DNA from: Salisediminibacterium halotolerans
Lineage (GTDB): Bacteria; Bacillota; Bacilli; Bacillales; Salisediminibacteriaceae
Length of the DNA: 64,000 bases
Reading direction: 5' to 3'
Assembly: GCF_003814815.1 (NCBI RefSeq)
Contig: NZ_RKQQ01000002.1
Location: forward strand, 1-64,000
Shown: positions 10,826-21,821 of the stretch, one piece after another
Layout: every line of letters starts with the position of its first letter
Position numbering within the stretch: the first letter of the stretch is position 1
Made by a program: the position numbers and the translations under genes
The notes under the pieces: generated by a model
The model's database searches: none
The model's input: the letters and a program-made list of their open reading frames with translations, nothing else
What the model was told of the DNA's origin: nothing

Positions 10826-11743
10826 ATGCAGCATATGAACAGCTCAGACATTCAACGCTATAAAAAAGTTCGTTTCGGAGCATGGATCGGTATAATCGGC
10901 AACATTGTTCTTGCCGTCATGAAAGGGATCGTCGGGGTTACAGCGAACAGCCGGGCGCTTGTCGCCGATGCGGTTCACTCAGCATCGGATGTGATCGGTT
11001 CTGTCGCGGTGTTGATCGGCGTGCGGGCCGCGAGGCTTCCGCCGGATGAGGATCACCCATACGGACACGGCAAAGCCGAGACGGTAACGGCAATTATTGT
11101 AGCCGTTTTGCTCTTTATCGTCGGGTTCGAACTGGCGCTGAACGCAGGGCAATCGTTTTTTGAACCGGTGCGTGTTCCGGGCACGGCGGCGATCATCGCG
11201 GTGTTAATTTCCATTGTGATTAAAGAACTGATGTTTCGCTATAAGATTTATTTGGGTAAAAGATACAATAGCGATGCATTAATTACCGATGCATGGCATC
11301 ACCGTTCTGATGTGTTTTCTTCGACTGCTGCTTTAATCGGTATTTCGCTGTCGATCTTAGGGAGCAGGATGGACATTGCCTGGCTCGCTTATATGGATTC
11401 TGCTGCAGGACTTTTTGTTTCGCTCCTCGTCATGCGCATCGGCTGGAAGCTTGGATCAGAGGCGATCCACAATACGCTCGATCACGTGATGCATAAAGAG
11501 GATACGGCGTTTTTGTATCGGCGGGCAGAAGCTGTCGAAGGGGTCGAAGCGATTGATGAATTGCTCGCGCGTGAGCTCGGCCATTACGTAATTGTCGATA
11601 TCAAAGTGGCTGTAGACCCGTATATCACCGTCGAAGAAGGCCATCAAATCGGTAAACAAGTCAAAAAAGCGCTCATGCAAGAAAATTACATTAAAGATGT
11701 CAGAGTGCACATCAATCCGTCTGGAGCAGAGGAGGAAAAGTAG
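10826..11743 (+). CDS. Cation diffusion facilitator family transporter
   Basis: This 305-residue protein has the CDF plan: six membrane helices (about 15-205) and a C-terminal cytosolic ferredoxin-like domain (about 212-300). The metal-site motifs are DAVHSASD in helix 2 and DAWHHRSD in helix 5 (HxxxD type). The DEDHPYGHGKAE loop is typical of FieF/MamB-like members that export Mn, Fe or Zn. The metal cannot be fixed from sequence. An alternative ATG lies three codons downstream. lapA follows almost at once, matching the B. subtilis yrvC-yrvD region. Confidence 0.88.
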   Translation: MQHMNSSDIQRYKKVRFGAWIGIIGNIVLAVMKGIVGVTANSRALVADAVHSASDVIGSVAVLIGVRAARLPPDEDHPYGHGKAETVTAIIVAVLLFIVGFELALNAGQSFFEPVRVPGTAAIIAVLISIVIKELMFRYKIYLGKRYNSDALITDAWHHRSDVFSSTAALIGISLSILGSRMDIAWLAYMDSAAGLFVSLLVMRIGWKLGSEAIHNTLDHVMHKEDTAFLYRRAEAVEGVEAIDELLARELGHYVIVDIKVAVDPYITVEEGHQIGKQVKKALMQENYIKDVRVHINPSGAEEEK

Positions 11744-11744
11744 T

Positions 11745-12062
11745 ATGCGTGGTCAATGGGGACTGATTGTGGGAATTATTATTGTTGTCATTATTGCCGT
11801 GTTTTCTGTCGTTAATGTTGACCCGGTTGAGGTCGATTACATTGTCGGCACAGGCGACTGGCCGCTCGTCCTTGTTATTTTAGTATCGGTTTTAATGGGC
11901 GGGTTAATTGTCGGAAGCGTCGGAATGTACCGGATTTTTCGGCTGCAGCAGGAAATTAAAAAGCTGAAAAAAGCGCAGCAGGCGGCTCCCGCTGAAAACA
12001 CCGAGGAAACAGCCGATGACAACGACCGTGAAACGCCGAAACGGACAAAATCGAAAGAATAA
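11745..12062 (+). CDS. LapA family membrane protein (YrvD-like)
   Basis: This 105-residue protein has two membrane helices (about 6-24 and 40-62) around the DPVEVDYIVG loop, then a charged, coiled-coil-like tail (LQQEIKKLKKAQQ) ending in Asp/Glu/Lys-rich sequence. This is the LapA/DUF1049 plan. The ATG follows GGAGGAAAAG, and the gene abuts the CDF transporter. In Gram-negatives the family is linked to lipopolysaccharide assembly, which does not apply here, so the function is unknown. Confidence 0.8.
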   Translation: MRGQWGLIVGIIIVVIIAVFSVVNVDPVEVDYIVGTGDWPLVLVILVSVLMGGLIVGSVGMYRIFRLQQEIKKLKKAQQAAPAENTEETADDNDRETPKRTKSKE

Positions 12063-12075
12063 GTGAACATTCTCA

Positions 12076-12104
12076 TTGCGGCCGCTTCTGACCTTCGATA
12101 TAAT
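12076..12104 (+). promoter_or_regulatory. Promoter of recJ
   Basis: TTGCGG (12076-12081) and TATAAT (12099-12104) are separated by 17 nt, just after lapA. Transcription from here would begin near 12111, before the RBS AGGGGTGG, which supports the recJ start at 12129 rather than further upstream. Confidence 0.65.
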
Positions 12105-12128
12105 GTAGAAGGTCAGGGGTGGTTGATT

Positions 12129-14501
12129 GTGCTGAAAGCAAAAGCAAGCTGGACAGTCCCCGCATGGAGTGAAGAGGACGTGGCGCGACTCGCCCGGGAA
12201 ACGGGTTTGTCATTAATCGCCGCGCGTTTTTTTGTTCAGCGGGGGAAAACGACTAAAAGCGCAGTTGAAAATTTTATACATATAGATGAGAACGCTGTTC
12301 ATGATCCGTTTTTATTGAAAGGGATGAACGAAGCAGCAGAGCGGATCCACCGGGCCGTGTCAGACAATGAGCGCGTGCTTGTGTTCGGAGATTACGACGC
12401 CGACGGTGTAACGAGCACGTCGCTAATGTATTCCGTGTTAAGAGAACTCGGAGCGGAAGCGGCTTATTATGTGCCTAACCGCTTTACAGAAGGTTACGGT
12501 CCGAACGAGGAAGCGTTTCGTCAAGCAAAAGATGAAGGTGTCACGGTCATTATTACTGTCGATACCGGCATCTCGGCAGGAGCAGTTGCAGATAAGGCGA
12601 AAGAGTGGGGAATAGATCTGATCATTACCGATCATCATGAGCCGCCGCCGACGCTTCCGGATGCGTATGCGATCATTAATCCAAAGCAGGAAAAATGCGA
12701 CTATCCCAATCCCGCGCTCGCAGGTGTCGGTGTCGCTTTTAAATTGGCTCATGCTCTTTTAGGCGAGGCTCCCAATTCGTACTATGATTACGTTGCGATC
12801 GGCTCGATTGCCGACCTTGTCCCGCTCGAAGGAGAAAACCGTTATTTTGCGCAAAAAGGTCTGGAAGCGATGCTGAACACACCGCGTCTCGGTGTTCAGG
12901 CTCTGCTTGATAAAGCAGGGGCTGATCCGTCGGCAATCGATGAGGAGACGGTCGGCTTTCTGATCGGCCCTCGGCTTAATGCTGCCGGGCGTCTTGATTC
13001 GGCGGATCCTGCGATTGCGCTGCTTTTGAGTGAAGATCCCGAGGAAGCGCATGAATTGGCGCAAATGGTTGATGATCTGAATAAAGAAAGACAGCAAATC
13101 GTAAAAGAAATCACCGAAGAAGCGTCTTTGCAAGCAGAAGAAGACGGTTTGCCGCCGGTGATTGTCGTCGGCGCTCCGGGATGGAATCCCGGCGTGATCG
13201 GAATCGTTGCGAGCCGTCTGACAGAGATGTATTACCGTCCGGCGATTGTGTTGAGTTATGATCCGGAAAATGGGATTGCTAAGGGATCGGCGCGAAGCAT
13301 TGAGGGATTCGATATGTTCGCATCCTTGTCAGAATGCCGGGATTACCTGCCTCATTTCGGCGGTCATCCGATGGCTGCCGGGCTGACGATGAATCTCAAA
13401 GATGTCGGCACCGTTCATAAACACTTGATCACTATTGCGGAGAAAACAATGAATCCCGAAGACTGGGAGCGGAAGCTGACTGTTGATTTACCGGTAAGCA
13501 TTGACGAAATTTCCGTACCGGCGATTGAAGAACTCGGGAAAATGGCGCCTTTTGGTGTCGGGAACCCCGCCCCAAAAGTTATGCTCGACAACGTTAATGT
13601 CGGAATGATGAAGAAAATCGGCGCCAATGAAGATCACATGAAAATCTCTTTTACTGATAACGATGCAACGAAAGAAGTCGACGGCATTGCGTTTCGCTTT
13701 GGAGCGGTGTGTGATGAAATCTCTCCATTGGCAAAAGTCTCTGCTGTCGGGAAATTATCGATCAATGAATGGAACGGAAACCGCAAACCGCAGCTGATGA
13801 TCGAAGACATTAAAGTGAATGAGCAGCAGCTGTTTGACTACCGCGGAGGGCAGCGCCTTTTTCGCGATCAGAAATTATTTGAAACAGACATGATGACGGT
13901 CATTCAGTTTCGTAAAGAGTCTGACGAATATTTGTCTAAACTGCCTGAATCGTGGGAAGTCATCCGTATTGACGATGCCGAACTCCCCGAAGAATCAGCA
14001 TTTAAACTTCGTCAGTCGGTGCGGATTTTGCTCTTGGATCTTCCGGAGACGAAAGATCAATTTTTTGCAGCGCTCGCATGCTGCGAGAATGCAGAACGGG
14101 TCTATGCTTCTTTCATTTACGGTGCGAACCGAATGCCGGCATCGATCCCATCACGGGATCAATTTAAATCGCTTTATGCCATTATCCGAAAAAAAGAGCA
14201 AATTGATATGAAACAGCATGCAGAAAAACTGGCTGATCATAAAGGCTGGACATTGGATTCACTCCGTTTTATGTGCCAGGTGTTTTCAGAGCTGGGATTT
14301 GTTAAAATGGATAACGGTGTTGTCGCGGTTCATCCAGAACCGGACAAACGAGATTTAACCGAGTCCAAAACATACCGCAAAGGCGTGGAGCACAGCGAAC
14401 TGGAAAACGAATTGTACTACTCTTCTTACAGGGCGCTTAAACGCTGGATTGACGAAGCAATGGCCGGACAAAAACCCGTGTTCTCTCATTCATCATCGTA
14501 A
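12129..14501 (+). CDS. recJ: Single-stranded-DNA-specific exonuclease RecJ
   Basis: RecJ degrades single-stranded DNA 5' to 3' in recombination and mismatch repair. The 790-residue protein has the DHH phosphoesterase motifs VFGDYDADGVTS (about 83-94), DTGISA and ITDHHEPPPT (about 165), then DHHA1 with GGHPMAAGLT, an OB domain and the long C-terminal extension found in Bacillus RecJ (786 aa). The GTG at 12129 sits 9 nt after AGGGG; a TTG two codons upstream is possible. Confidence 0.95.
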   Translation: MLKAKASWTVPAWSEEDVARLARETGLSLIAARFFVQRGKTTKSAVENFIHIDENAVHDPFLLKGMNEAAERIHRAVSDNERVLVFGDYDADGVTSTSLMYSVLRELGAEAAYYVPNRFTEGYGPNEEAFRQAKDEGVTVIITVDTGISAGAVADKAKEWGIDLIITDHHEPPPTLPDAYAIINPKQEKCDYPNPALAGVGVAFKLAHALLGEAPNSYYDYVAIGSIADLVPLEGENRYFAQKGLEAMLNTPRLGVQALLDKAGADPSAIDEETVGFLIGPRLNAAGRLDSADPAIALLLSEDPEEAHELAQMVDDLNKERQQIVKEITEEASLQAEEDGLPPVIVVGAPGWNPGVIGIVASRLTEMYYRPAIVLSYDPENGIAKGSARSIEGFDMFASLSECRDYLPHFGGHPMAAGLTMNLKDVGTVHKHLITIAEKTMNPEDWERKLTVDLPVSIDEISVPAIEELGKMAPFGVGNPAPKVMLDNVNVGMMKKIGANEDHMKISFTDNDATKEVDGIAFRFGAVCDEISPLAKVSAVGKLSINEWNGNRKPQLMIEDIKVNEQQLFDYRGGQRLFRDQKLFETDMMTVIQFRKESDEYLSKLPESWEVIRIDDAELPEESAFKLRQSVRILLLDLPETKDQFFAALACCENAERVYASFIYGANRMPASIPSRDQFKSLYAIIRKKEQIDMKQHAEKLADHKGWTLDSLRFMCQVFSELGFVKMDNGVVAVHPEPDKRDLTESKTYRKGVEHSELENELYYSSYRALKRWIDEAMAGQKPVFSHSSS

Positions 14502-14595
14502 GTTTCGTGCAATGATGATTCATATAAATGAGCAGCATCTGTCAAAAAAATAACAGGTTTGGTTCAAACCATGATTTTACAGGAGGAAACAAGAT

Positions 14596-15114
14596 ATGGA
14601 TTTCAAGCAGTATATTACAGTAGTAGACGATTTCCCGCAAAACGGCATCAGCTTTAAGGACATCACGACATTGATGGAAGACGGCGAAGCGTATAAAAAA
14701 GCGATTGATGAAATGGTAACGTTCGCCCGCAACCGGGATATCGATGTTATTGTCGGACCGGAAGCGCGCGGGTTTATCGTCGGCTGTCCGGTGTCTTACG
14801 CACTCGGGATCGGGTTTGTTCCCGTCCGAAAAGCAGGCAAACTGCCGCGTGAAGTTTTAGAAATCGATTACGGACTTGAATACGGCAAAGATTCTTTGAA
14901 CATTCATAAAGGGTCGATCAAACCGGGGCAAAAAGTGTTGATTACGGATGATCTTCTTGCAACAGGCGGAACGATTGAAGCGACGGTGCAAATGATTGAG
15001 GAATTGGGCGGTATTGTTGCAGGGATTGCGTTTTTAATTGAATTAAACTTCCTGGATGGCCGTGAAAAGTTAAAAGGATATGATATTTATTCACTCGTCA
15101 GTTACGACGATTGA
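14596..15114 (+). CDS. apt: Adenine phosphoribosyltransferase
   Basis: Apt salvages adenine to AMP using PRPP. The 172-residue length is normal, and the PRPP-binding motif [16 protein letters not shown] is near 115-130. [12 protein letters not shown] and GPEARGFI are typical of the family. It lies between recJ and rel as in Bacillus. A small hairpin (GGTTTG-GTT-CAAACC, 14556-14570) lies upstream. Confidence 0.96.
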   Translation: MDFKQYITVVDDFPQNGISFKDITTLMEDGEAYKKAIDEMVTFARNRDIDVIVGPEARGFIVGCPVSYALGIGFVPVRKAGKLPREVLEIDYGLEYGKDSLNIHKGSIKPGQKVLITDDLLATGGTIEATVQMIEELGGIVAGIAFLIELNFLDGREKLKGYDIYSLVSYDD

Positions 15115-15123
15115 TCAGCCAAT

Positions 15124-15157
15124 AAAGCTGTACACCGTTAACTGTGTGTACAGCTTT
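15124..15157 (+). terminator. Probable terminator after apt
   Basis: AAAGCTGTACAC pairs with GTGTACAGCTTT. The stem is strong, but the T run is short. Confidence 0.5.
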
Positions 15158-15255
15158 ACATAATAGACAGAATTCGTTACTATTTCGACACGATCTATGT
15201 TATCATTAGAAAAATCATGCACATTTCTCATAGACGAAAGTACGATTTCAATGCG

Positions 15256-15286
15256 ACGGCTTTTCCGCGGAAGAGTCCGTTTTTTT
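15256..15286 (+). terminator. Intrinsic terminator inside the rel leader
   Basis: ACGGCTTTTCC pairs with GGAAGAGTCCGT (one bulge, one G-U pair) and is followed directly by seven T. It ends 75 nt before the rel start and about 100 nt after the apt terminator. It therefore looks like an attenuator of rel, or the end of a short independent transcript, rather than the end of apt. Confidence 0.55.
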
Positions 15287-15361
15287 AACAAATAACAGCT
15301 TCGGCCGTGCGGTAAGAGCATTATGGCCATTCACGAATTATGCAAAGATACAGGTGATCCC

Positions 15362-17557
15362 ATGACCCATGAGCAGGTAATCGAATTGGCAAGTGAATAT
15401 TTATCGGAAAATGACCTCGCGTTTTTACGGCGGGCTTATCATGCAGCAGAACATGCGCACAGTGAGCAGTATCGAAAATCAGGTGAACCGTACATTTGGC
15501 ATCCTGTTCAAGTCGCGGGAATTCTGGTTGAATTGGGCATGGATACGAATACGATCGCAGCTGCTTTTTTGCATGACGTGATTGAAGATACAGAAATGAC
15601 CTACGAACGGCTGGCGAAAGAATTTAATGAAGAGGTCGCGATGCTCGTTGACGGTGTCACGAAACTCGGAAAGATTAAGTATAAGTCTAAAGAAGAACAG
15701 CAAGCAGAAAATCATCGTAAAATGTTTGTTGCGATGGCAAGAGATATTCGGGTGATTTTGATTAAGCTGGCAGACCGCTTGCATAATATGCGGACGTTAA
15801 AGCACCTTCCGCCGGATAAACAGCGGCGGATAGCCAACGAAACGCTGGAGATCTTTGCCCCGCTCGCGCACCGTTTAGGGATTTCTGCGATCAAATGGGA
15901 GCTCGAAGATACATCGCTTCGTTATCTTAATCCGCAGCAGTATTACCGGATTGTCAACTTGATGAAAAAGAAACGGGCAGAACGGGAACAATATATTGAG
16001 CAAGTGCAAAATGATATTCGCGAGCGGTTAAAAGATATGAATATCGAAGCGGAGATTAACGGCAGAGCAAAGCATATTTACAGCATTTATCGGAAAATGG
16101 TGCTGCAAAATAAACAGTTTAACGAGATTTATGATTTACTCGCAATTCGTATCGTCGTTAAAAATATAAAAGACTGTTATGCGGTTTTGGGCACGATTCA
16201 TACGCATTGGAAGCCGATGCCCGGGCGTTTTAAAGATTACATCGCTATGCCGAAAGCAAACATGTATCAATCCCTTCACACAACGGTCATCGGGCCGAAA
16301 GGCGATCCGTTGGAAGTGCAGATCCGTTCCGAAGAGATGCATAAAATCGCTGAATACGGTGTAGCGGCCCACTGGGCGTATAAAGAAGGAACCAACGTCA
16401 GTGACGACCAAGAATCGATGGAACAAAAGCTTTCCTGGTTCCGCGAAATTCTCGATTGGCAAAATGATGCGGACGACGCGCAGGAATTTATGGAGTCATT
16501 AAAAATCGATCTTTTTTCTGATATGGTTTTTGTCTTTACGCCGAAAGGCGATGTCGTTGAACTTCCGAAAGGATCTGTTCCGCTCGATTTTGCTTACCGA
16601 ATTCATACCGAAGTAGGAAACCGCTGTATCGGAGCGAAAGTCAACGGAAAAATGGTTCCGCTCGATCATCAGCTGAAAACCGGCGATATCGTTGAAGTGC
16701 TAACATCAAAGCATTCCTACGGACCGAGTCAGGATTGGCTGAAAATTACGCAAAGCTCACATGCGAAAAATAAAATCCGCCAATGGTTTAAAAAAGAACG
16801 CCGTGAAGAAAACATCGAAAAAGGCCGCGACGCGATCGAAAAAGAGATCGAGAAAAAAGGATACAGCGTCAAAAAGGTCATGAAAGACGAAAACATTAAA
16901 CGAGCGCTCGATAAATTCAGTTTTTCTTCAGAAGAAGACATGTACGCCGCCGTCGGCTACGGCGGAATTACACCTGCGCAAATCTTTACGCGTTTGACAG
17001 AAGACATTCGCAAAAAAGAAGAAGAAGCTGAAGGACAAACACTTAATGAAGCGGTTGACGACTTAAAAAAACCGGAAAAGCCGATCGAAGAAAAATCAAA
17101 AACGACTGACGCCGGAGTAAGGGTTGAAGGGATCGACAACCTGTTAGTAAGGTTATCGAAGTGCTGTAATCCAGTGCCGGGTGATGAAATTGTCGGCTAT
17201 ATTACAAAAGGCAGAGGCGTATCTGTCCACCGCAACGACTGTCCGAATGTTAAAACGGAAGAAGCGAAGAACCGCTTGCTTCCTGTTGAATGGGAATCGA
17301 ATACGAAAAAACCGAAAAACTTCAACGTCGATATTGAAATCAACGGATACGACCGCCGGAATTTGTTAAATGATGTGCTTCAAGCGGTGGCGGAAACGAA
17401 AACAAACATCAATGCGGTCTCAGGCAAGTCGGACAAAAATAAGATGGCGACGATCGATATGACAATTTCGATTCAGCATCTGCAGCATTTGCAAAAAGTT
17501 GTCGACCGCATCAAGCAAATATCCGATATTTATTCCGTTCGGCGTGTAATGCATTGA
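15362..17557 (+). CDS. relA: Bifunctional (p)ppGpp synthetase/hydrolase Rel
   Basis: Rel makes and degrades the stringent-response alarmone. The 731-residue protein has an HD hydrolase domain with intact FLHDVIEDT (about 65-73), the synthetase domain with [20 protein letters not shown] (about 290-310), TGS (about 390-450), a conserved CC/zinc-finger-like segment ([11 protein letters not shown]) and a C-terminal ACT domain. The intact HD motif marks it as bifunctional. The ATG at 15362 follows AGGTGA and matches the usual N-terminus; an in-frame ATG at 15323 would add 13 unrelated residues. The leader holds a strong terminator hairpin. Confidence 0.95.
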   Translation: MTHEQVIELASEYLSENDLAFLRRAYHAAEHAHSEQYRKSGEPYIWHPVQVAGILVELGMDTNTIAAAFLHDVIEDTEMTYERLAKEFNEEVAMLVDGVTKLGKIKYKSKEEQQAENHRKMFVAMARDIRVILIKLADRLHNMRTLKHLPPDKQRRIANETLEIFAPLAHRLGISAIKWELEDTSLRYLNPQQYYRIVNLMKKKRAEREQYIEQVQNDIRERLKDMNIEAEINGRAKHIYSIYRKMVLQNKQFNEIYDLLAIRIVVKNIKDCYAVLGTIHTHWKPMPGRFKDYIAMPKANMYQSLHTTVIGPKGDPLEVQIRSEEMHKIAEYGVAAHWAYKEGTNVSDDQESMEQKLSWFREILDWQNDADDAQEFMESLKIDLFSDMVFVFTPKGDVVELPKGSVPLDFAYRIHTEVGNRCIGAKVNGKMVPLDHQLKTGDIVEVLTSKHSYGPSQDWLKITQSSHAKNKIRQWFKKERREENIEKGRDAIEKEIEKKGYSVKKVMKDENIKRALDKFSFSSEEDMYAAVGYGGITPAQIFTRLTEDIRKKEEEAEGQTLNEAVDDLKKPEKPIEEKSKTTDAGVRVEGIDNLLVRLSKCCNPVPGDEIVGYITKGRGVSVHRNDCPNVKTEEAKNRLLPVEWESNTKKPKNFNVDIEINGYDRRNLLNDVLQAVAETKTNINAVSGKSDKNKMATIDMTISIQHLQHLQKVVDRIKQISDIYSVRRVMH

Positions 17558-17579
17558 TCGTAAAAGGAGTGAATCTTGC

Positions 17580-18029
17580 ATGCGCGTTGTTGTGCAGCGC
17601 GTGTCGTCAGGCAAAGTGACAGTCGGCAGCGAGACAGCCGGAGAAATCAACCGCGGCTATGTTTTGCTCGTCGGCGTAACCCATGATGATACGGAAGAAG
17701 ATGTGAAGTATACAGCCGATAAAATTGCCAATCTCAGGCTGTTTGAGGACGATGACGGCAAAATGAACATCTCCGTTAAAGATATCGGCGGCGAGATTTT
17801 ATCGATATCGCAGTTTACACTGTACGGCGATTCGCGAAAAGGGCGCCGGCCTAACTTTATGGATGCGGGCAAGCCGGAACATGCTGAAAACATCTACGAA
17901 ATGTTCAATCAACGTCTTGAAAGCGAACACGGTTTGCACGTTGAAACCGGACGGTTCGGGGAAATGATGGATGTATCATTAACGAATGACGGGCCTGTTA
18001 CGCTGATTGTTGAAGGCAAGCCTTCCTAG
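17580..18029 (+). CDS. dtd: D-aminoacyl-tRNA deacylase
   Basis: Dtd hydrolyses D-amino acids wrongly attached to tRNA. The 149-residue protein has the signature pair SQFTLYGD (about 78-85) and NDGPVTL near the C-terminus (the GP cross-subunit motif). It begins 22 nt after rel behind AAAAGGAGTG, as in B. subtilis (rel-dtd). Confidence 0.95.
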   Translation: MRVVVQRVSSGKVTVGSETAGEINRGYVLLVGVTHDDTEEDVKYTADKIANLRLFEDDDGKMNISVKDIGGEILSISQFTLYGDSRKGRRPNFMDAGKPEHAENIYEMFNQRLESEHGLHVETGRFGEMMDVSLTNDGPVTLIVEGKPS

Positions 18030-18043
18030 GCAAGGAAAGGCGC

Positions 18044-18072
18044 TTGACAGAACAATTGAACGTTCGTAAGAT
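18044..18072 (+). promoter_or_regulatory. Promoter of the hisS T-box leader
   Basis: TTGACA (18044-18049) and TAAGAT (18067-18072) are separated by 17 nt. Transcription would start near 18079, giving a leader of about 290 nt. Confidence 0.65.
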
Positions 18073-18078
18073 AGTATA

Positions 18079-18334
18079 CAATTGCACAGGACGAAGATGT
18101 AAAACCTGCGAAGGAGCACAGTAGAAAAGGGACACCGATCACAGAGACGGCTTGCCGCAAGGCTGGAAGCATGCCGGTTCGGTCCTTTTTGAAAGAACAC
18201 TCCGGAGGTGCTTTTAAAAAGCCGTCTGCCGGGCGTTAACCGGTGAAAGCGGGAGTCTGATTTTTCGGCTCCAATTAGGGTGGCACCACGGGAAAACTCT
18301 CGTCCCTGAATTCATTCAGGACGGGGGTTTTTTG
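18079..18334 (+). promoter_or_regulatory. T-box riboswitch controlling hisS-aspS
   Basis: The leader contains the T-box sequence AGGGTGGCACCACGG at 18277-18291, which pairs with uncharged tRNA in the antiterminator. The terminator CGTCC-CTGAA...TTCAG-GACG with a T run ends near 18334. A CAC triplet at 18198-18200, on the 3' side of stem I, is a candidate histidine specifier codon. Charged tRNA should cause termination; uncharged tRNA should allow read-through into hisS. Confidence 0.92.
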
Positions 18335-18366
18335 TATTGGCAAGACATTTACAGGAGGTATCAGAA

Positions 18367-19659
18367 ATGAACATCACCATTCCGCGCGGCACTCAGGATA
18401 TATTACCGGGTGAGTCCGCGAAGTGGCAATACATTGAAGCAAAAGCACACGATTTGTGCCGGCGTTATAACTATCAGGAAATCCGCACGCCGATTTTTGA
18501 ACAGACGGAATTGTTTTCCCGCAGCGTCGGTGATACAACCGATATCGTACAAAAAGAAATGTACACGTTTGAAGACCGCGGGGGCCGCAACTTAACTTTG
18601 CGTCCGGAAGGAACGGCGTCGACGGTCCGTTCTTTTGTCGATGAAAAAATGCACGGCTGGGCGAACCAGCCGGTCAAGCTGTATTATATCGGTCCGATGT
18701 TTCGCTATGAACGGCCGCAATCAGGGCGTATGCGTCAGTTCGTTCAGTTCGGAGTTGAAGCGATGGGAAGCGCCGATCCGGCTGTTGATGCTGAAGTGAT
18801 CGGTTTGGCGATGGATTTTTATAAAGAGCTCGGCTTAAAAGGTTTAAAACTCGTAATTAACAGCCTCGGCGACAAAGAAAGCCGCACAGCGCACCGCAAT
18901 GCGCTCGTTAATCATTTTAAACCGCGAATCGGCGAGTTCTGCAGCGATTGTCAGGAACGGCTCGAAAAGAATCCGCTGCGTATTTTAGACTGCAAGCAGG
19001 ATGCCGAGCACGAGCTGATGGCTTCGGCTCCATCGATTCTCGATTATTTAAATGCGGAATCCCGGCAGTATTTTGAAGATGTTAAAACATTTTTAACAGC
19101 GATGGACATTCCGTATGAAGTCGATCCCGGCCTCGTGCGCGGTCTCGATTATTACAACAATACCGCATTCGAAATTATGATTGACGGCGAAGGTTTCGGC
19201 GCCATTACAACGCTGATGGGCGGCGGACGTTACAATGGGCTGGTCGAAGAAATCGGCGGCCCGGAAACCCCGGGGATCGGGTTTGCGTTAAGCATTGAAC
19301 GGCTGTTAATGGCTTTGGACAGTCAAGGCGTCACGCTGCCGGTTGAAACAGGACTGGATGCGTATTTAGTGACAATGGGGGATGAGGCGAAAAAAGCAGG
19401 GCCGAGAATCCTTCACGAGCTCCGAGCGGCGGGTCTGTCTGTCGACGGTGACTACATGGGCAAGAAAATGAAAGCGCAAATGAAGTCAGCAAGCCGGCAA
19501 AACGCTGCTTATGCGGTCATTTTAGGTGAAGAAGAACTCGCAAAGGGGACGGCGGTTGTGAAAAAGATGGCCGACGGCACACAAGAAGAATGGACGCTTG
19601 AAGAACTTGCAGCCAATTTAAAAAAGCATTTGGAAAAAGAGAAAGGGGTATCACGTTGA
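18367..19659 (+). CDS. hisS: Histidyl-tRNA synthetase
   Basis: This class II synthetase charges tRNA-His. The 430-residue protein opens with the typical [17 protein letters not shown]. It contains motif 2 ([18 protein letters not shown]), the histidine-binding loops [11 protein letters not shown] and [11 protein letters not shown], motif 3 ([11 protein letters not shown]) and the C-terminal anticodon-binding domain. The ATG at 18367 follows ACAGGAGGT; an earlier in-frame start would lie in the T-box terminator. It is co-transcribed with aspS, which overlaps it by 4 nt. Confidence 0.97.
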   Translation: MNITIPRGTQDILPGESAKWQYIEAKAHDLCRRYNYQEIRTPIFEQTELFSRSVGDTTDIVQKEMYTFEDRGGRNLTLRPEGTASTVRSFVDEKMHGWANQPVKLYYIGPMFRYERPQSGRMRQFVQFGVEAMGSADPAVDAEVIGLAMDFYKELGLKGLKLVINSLGDKESRTAHRNALVNHFKPRIGEFCSDCQERLEKNPLRILDCKQDAEHELMASAPSILDYLNAESRQYFEDVKTFLTAMDIPYEVDPGLVRGLDYYNNTAFEIMIDGEGFGAITTLMGGGRYNGLVEEIGGPETPGIGFALSIERLLMALDSQGVTLPVETGLDAYLVTMGDEAKKAGPRILHELRAAGLSVDGDYMGKKMKAQMKSASRQNAAYAVILGEEELAKGTAVVKKMADGTQEEWTLEELAANLKKHLEKEKGVSR

Positions 19660-21431
19660 CGGATCGAACTCATGTATGCGGAGAATTAAACGAAGCTCAT
19701 ATTGACGAGGAGGTGCGCCTGCAAGGTTGGGTCCGGCGCCGCCGCGATTTAGGTGAACTGATTTTTTTAGATATCCGAGACCGCTCGGGTTATGTTCAAA
19801 CGGTTTTCAACGCGGAAATCAGCCGCGAGGCGCACCGTGCAGCTGAAGATGTGCGCAATGAATTTGTTGTTGAGGTGCGCGGGGTTGTCCGTAAGCGTGA
19901 TGAGGAAAATGTGAATGAAAAAATTGCGACCGGCAAAATTGAAGTCGTGGCTGAGGAGCTCACGATCTTGAATAAGGCGAAAGCTCTTCCGTTTCAAATT
20001 GAAGATGATGTGGAAATTACCGAAGATGTCCGTTTAAAACACCGTTACTTAGATCTTAGACGGCCGTATATGACCGATACAATGTACTTGCGTCATCGGA
20101 CGACGAAATTAATTCGCGATATTCTCGACGAACAACGGTTTATGGAAGTTGAAACGCCGATCTTGACGAAGAGCACGCCAGAGGGGGCGCGTGATTACCT
20201 TGTGCCGTCCCGGGTTCATGAAGGCAGTTTCTATGCGCTGCCGCAATCTCCGCAGCTTTTTAAGCAGCTGTTGATGGTTTCCGGCTTTGAACGTTATTAC
20301 CAAATTGCCCGCTGTTTCCGTGATGAAGATTTGCGCGCCGATCGCCAGCCGGAATTTACGCAAGTCGACATCGAAGCTTCGTTTATGGGCAAAGAAGATT
20401 TATTGGCGATGATGGAAGAAATGATGGCGAGAATCGTCAAAGAAGTCAAAGGCGCTGAAATTGAAAGACCGTTTCCGCGTTTAACGTATTATGAAGCGAT
20501 GGAGCGTTTTGGCTCAGATAAACCGGACTTGCGCTTTGGCATGGAGCTTGTCGATGTGTCGGAAATCGTTAAAGACAGCGGTTTTAAAGTATTCGCTTCA
20601 ACCGTTGAACGAGGCGATGTTGTGAAAGGAATCAATATTAAAGGCGTCGCCGGGCGTTATTCCCGCAAAGATCTCGATGACTTAAGCTCATTTGCCGAAA
20701 TTTACGGAGCTAAAGGCTTGGCTTGGGTGAAAGTTGAAGATGGCGGCACATTAAAAGGCCCGATTGCGAAGTTTTTCGATGAGGCAAAAGCAGCTGAGCT
20801 TGTAAAAGCGTTCGATGCTGAAGCTGACGACGTCTTAATGTTTGTCGCCGACAAACAAAGAGTCGCTTGGGATGTTCTCGGTAATCTGCGTAATAAGTTT
20901 GCGAAAGAACTCGATTTAATCGATTCCGGCGAGTTTAATTTCTTGTGGATAACAGAATTTCCGCTTTTATCTTATGATGAAGACAGCGGACGTTATGTGG
21001 CGGAACATCATCCGTTCACCCGCCCCGTGGAAGAAGATATTCCAAAATTGACAGAAGCGCCGGAAGAAGTGCGTGCCGAAGCTTACGATCTTGTCTTTAA
21101 CGGCTATGAACTCGGCGGCGGATCACAGCGTATTTTTGAGCGCGACCTGCAAGAAAACATGTTCCGCGCCCTCGGGTTCTCAGATGAAGAAGCTGTCAGC
21201 CAATTTGGCTTCTTGCTTGATGCGTTTGAATATGGAACACCTCCGCACGGCGGGATTGCGCTCGGTCTTGACCGGCTTGTTATGATTCTCGCCGAACGGA
21301 CGAATTTACGTGACACGATCGCGTTTCCAAAAACAGCAAGCGCGAGCGATCTGATGACAAATGCGCCGGATACCGTCAGTGATGAACAGCTGCAAGAACT
21401 TAAACTGAAAGTAACAGCCAAAAAAGAATAA
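19656..21431 (+). CDS. aspS: Aspartyl-tRNA synthetase
   Basis: This bacterial-type AspRS (591 aa) has an N-terminal OB anticodon-binding domain (about 1-105), motif 2 ([20 protein letters not shown]), a bacterial GAD insertion (about 280-420) and motif 3 ([14 protein letters not shown]). It starts with TTG overlapping the hisS stop (TTGA), so translation is coupled and the hisS T-box controls both. Whether it also charges tRNA-Asn cannot be settled from this window. Confidence 0.96.
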   Translation: MTDRTHVCGELNEAHIDEEVRLQGWVRRRRDLGELIFLDIRDRSGYVQTVFNAEISREAHRAAEDVRNEFVVEVRGVVRKRDEENVNEKIATGKIEVVAEELTILNKAKALPFQIEDDVEITEDVRLKHRYLDLRRPYMTDTMYLRHRTTKLIRDILDEQRFMEVETPILTKSTPEGARDYLVPSRVHEGSFYALPQSPQLFKQLLMVSGFERYYQIARCFRDEDLRADRQPEFTQVDIEASFMGKEDLLAMMEEMMARIVKEVKGAEIERPFPRLTYYEAMERFGSDKPDLRFGMELVDVSEIVKDSGFKVFASTVERGDVVKGINIKGVAGRYSRKDLDDLSSFAEIYGAKGLAWVKVEDGGTLKGPIAKFFDEAKAAELVKAFDAEADDVLMFVADKQRVAWDVLGNLRNKFAKELDLIDSGEFNFLWITEFPLLSYDEDSGRYVAEHHPFTRPVEEDIPKLTEAPEEVRAEAYDLVFNGYELGGGSQRIFERDLQENMFRALGFSDEEAVSQFGFLLDAFEYGTPPHGGIALGLDRLVMILAERTNLRDTIAFPKTASASDLMTNAPDTVSDEQLQELKLKVTAKKE

Positions 21432-21468
21432 CCTCGCAATAAGCGCAGGATTAGGCCTCAAGTCTGAC

Positions 21469-21497
21469 TTGTAAAATTACAGAAATTTTTGTATAAT
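21469..21497 (+). promoter_or_regulatory. Promoter of 6S RNA
   Basis: TTGTAA (21469-21474) and TATAAT (21492-21497) are separated by 17 nt, predicting a start near 21504. Confidence 0.7.
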
Positions 21498-21503
21498 ACA
21501 AGT

Positions 21504-21760
21504 AAGCAATAACTAGTTATGTTTTGAGAGTCCTATGATGACCGTTTCAACTTTAACGTTTTGAGCCAACACTTAAACATAGGGAGCTCGCGGTTACGTT
21601 TTATCCCCAATAACATGCCTTGCTAAGCTGAAGGACGTTAGCGGAGATAAACAGAGCACCCACCTGCCCATGCAGGTTCAAACCAAAAGGGTCAAGACGG
21701 CATACACGGGACTCTTAAGTGATTGATGTAAAACACTCCTGATTTACAGGAGTGTTTTTT
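21504..21760 (+). ncRNA. ssrS: 6S RNA (bsrA/ssrS-like)
   Basis: 6S RNA mimics an open promoter and sequesters sigma-A RNA polymerase. The position between aspS and tcdA is that of 6S-1 (bsrA) in B. subtilis. The region has no reading frame and can form the long closed rod: TTGAGAGTCC near 21524-21533 pairs with GGACTCTTAA near 21708-21717. A consensus promoter precedes it, and a perfect terminator (AAACACTCCT/AGGAGTGTTTTTT, 21731-21758) follows. The 5' end is inferred from the promoter; the mature RNA probably ends before the terminator. Confidence 0.85.
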
Positions 21761-21821
21761 ATTGTTTAACTATGCTATAGTTCACTATCAACTATTCATG
21801 TAATGAAGGAGATAAACTGAA

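Noticed and set aside
18018-18042. Terminator after dtd (CCTTCC/GGAAAGG)
   Set aside because: The stem is short with a bulge and has no T run; it overlaps the hisS T-box promoter region.
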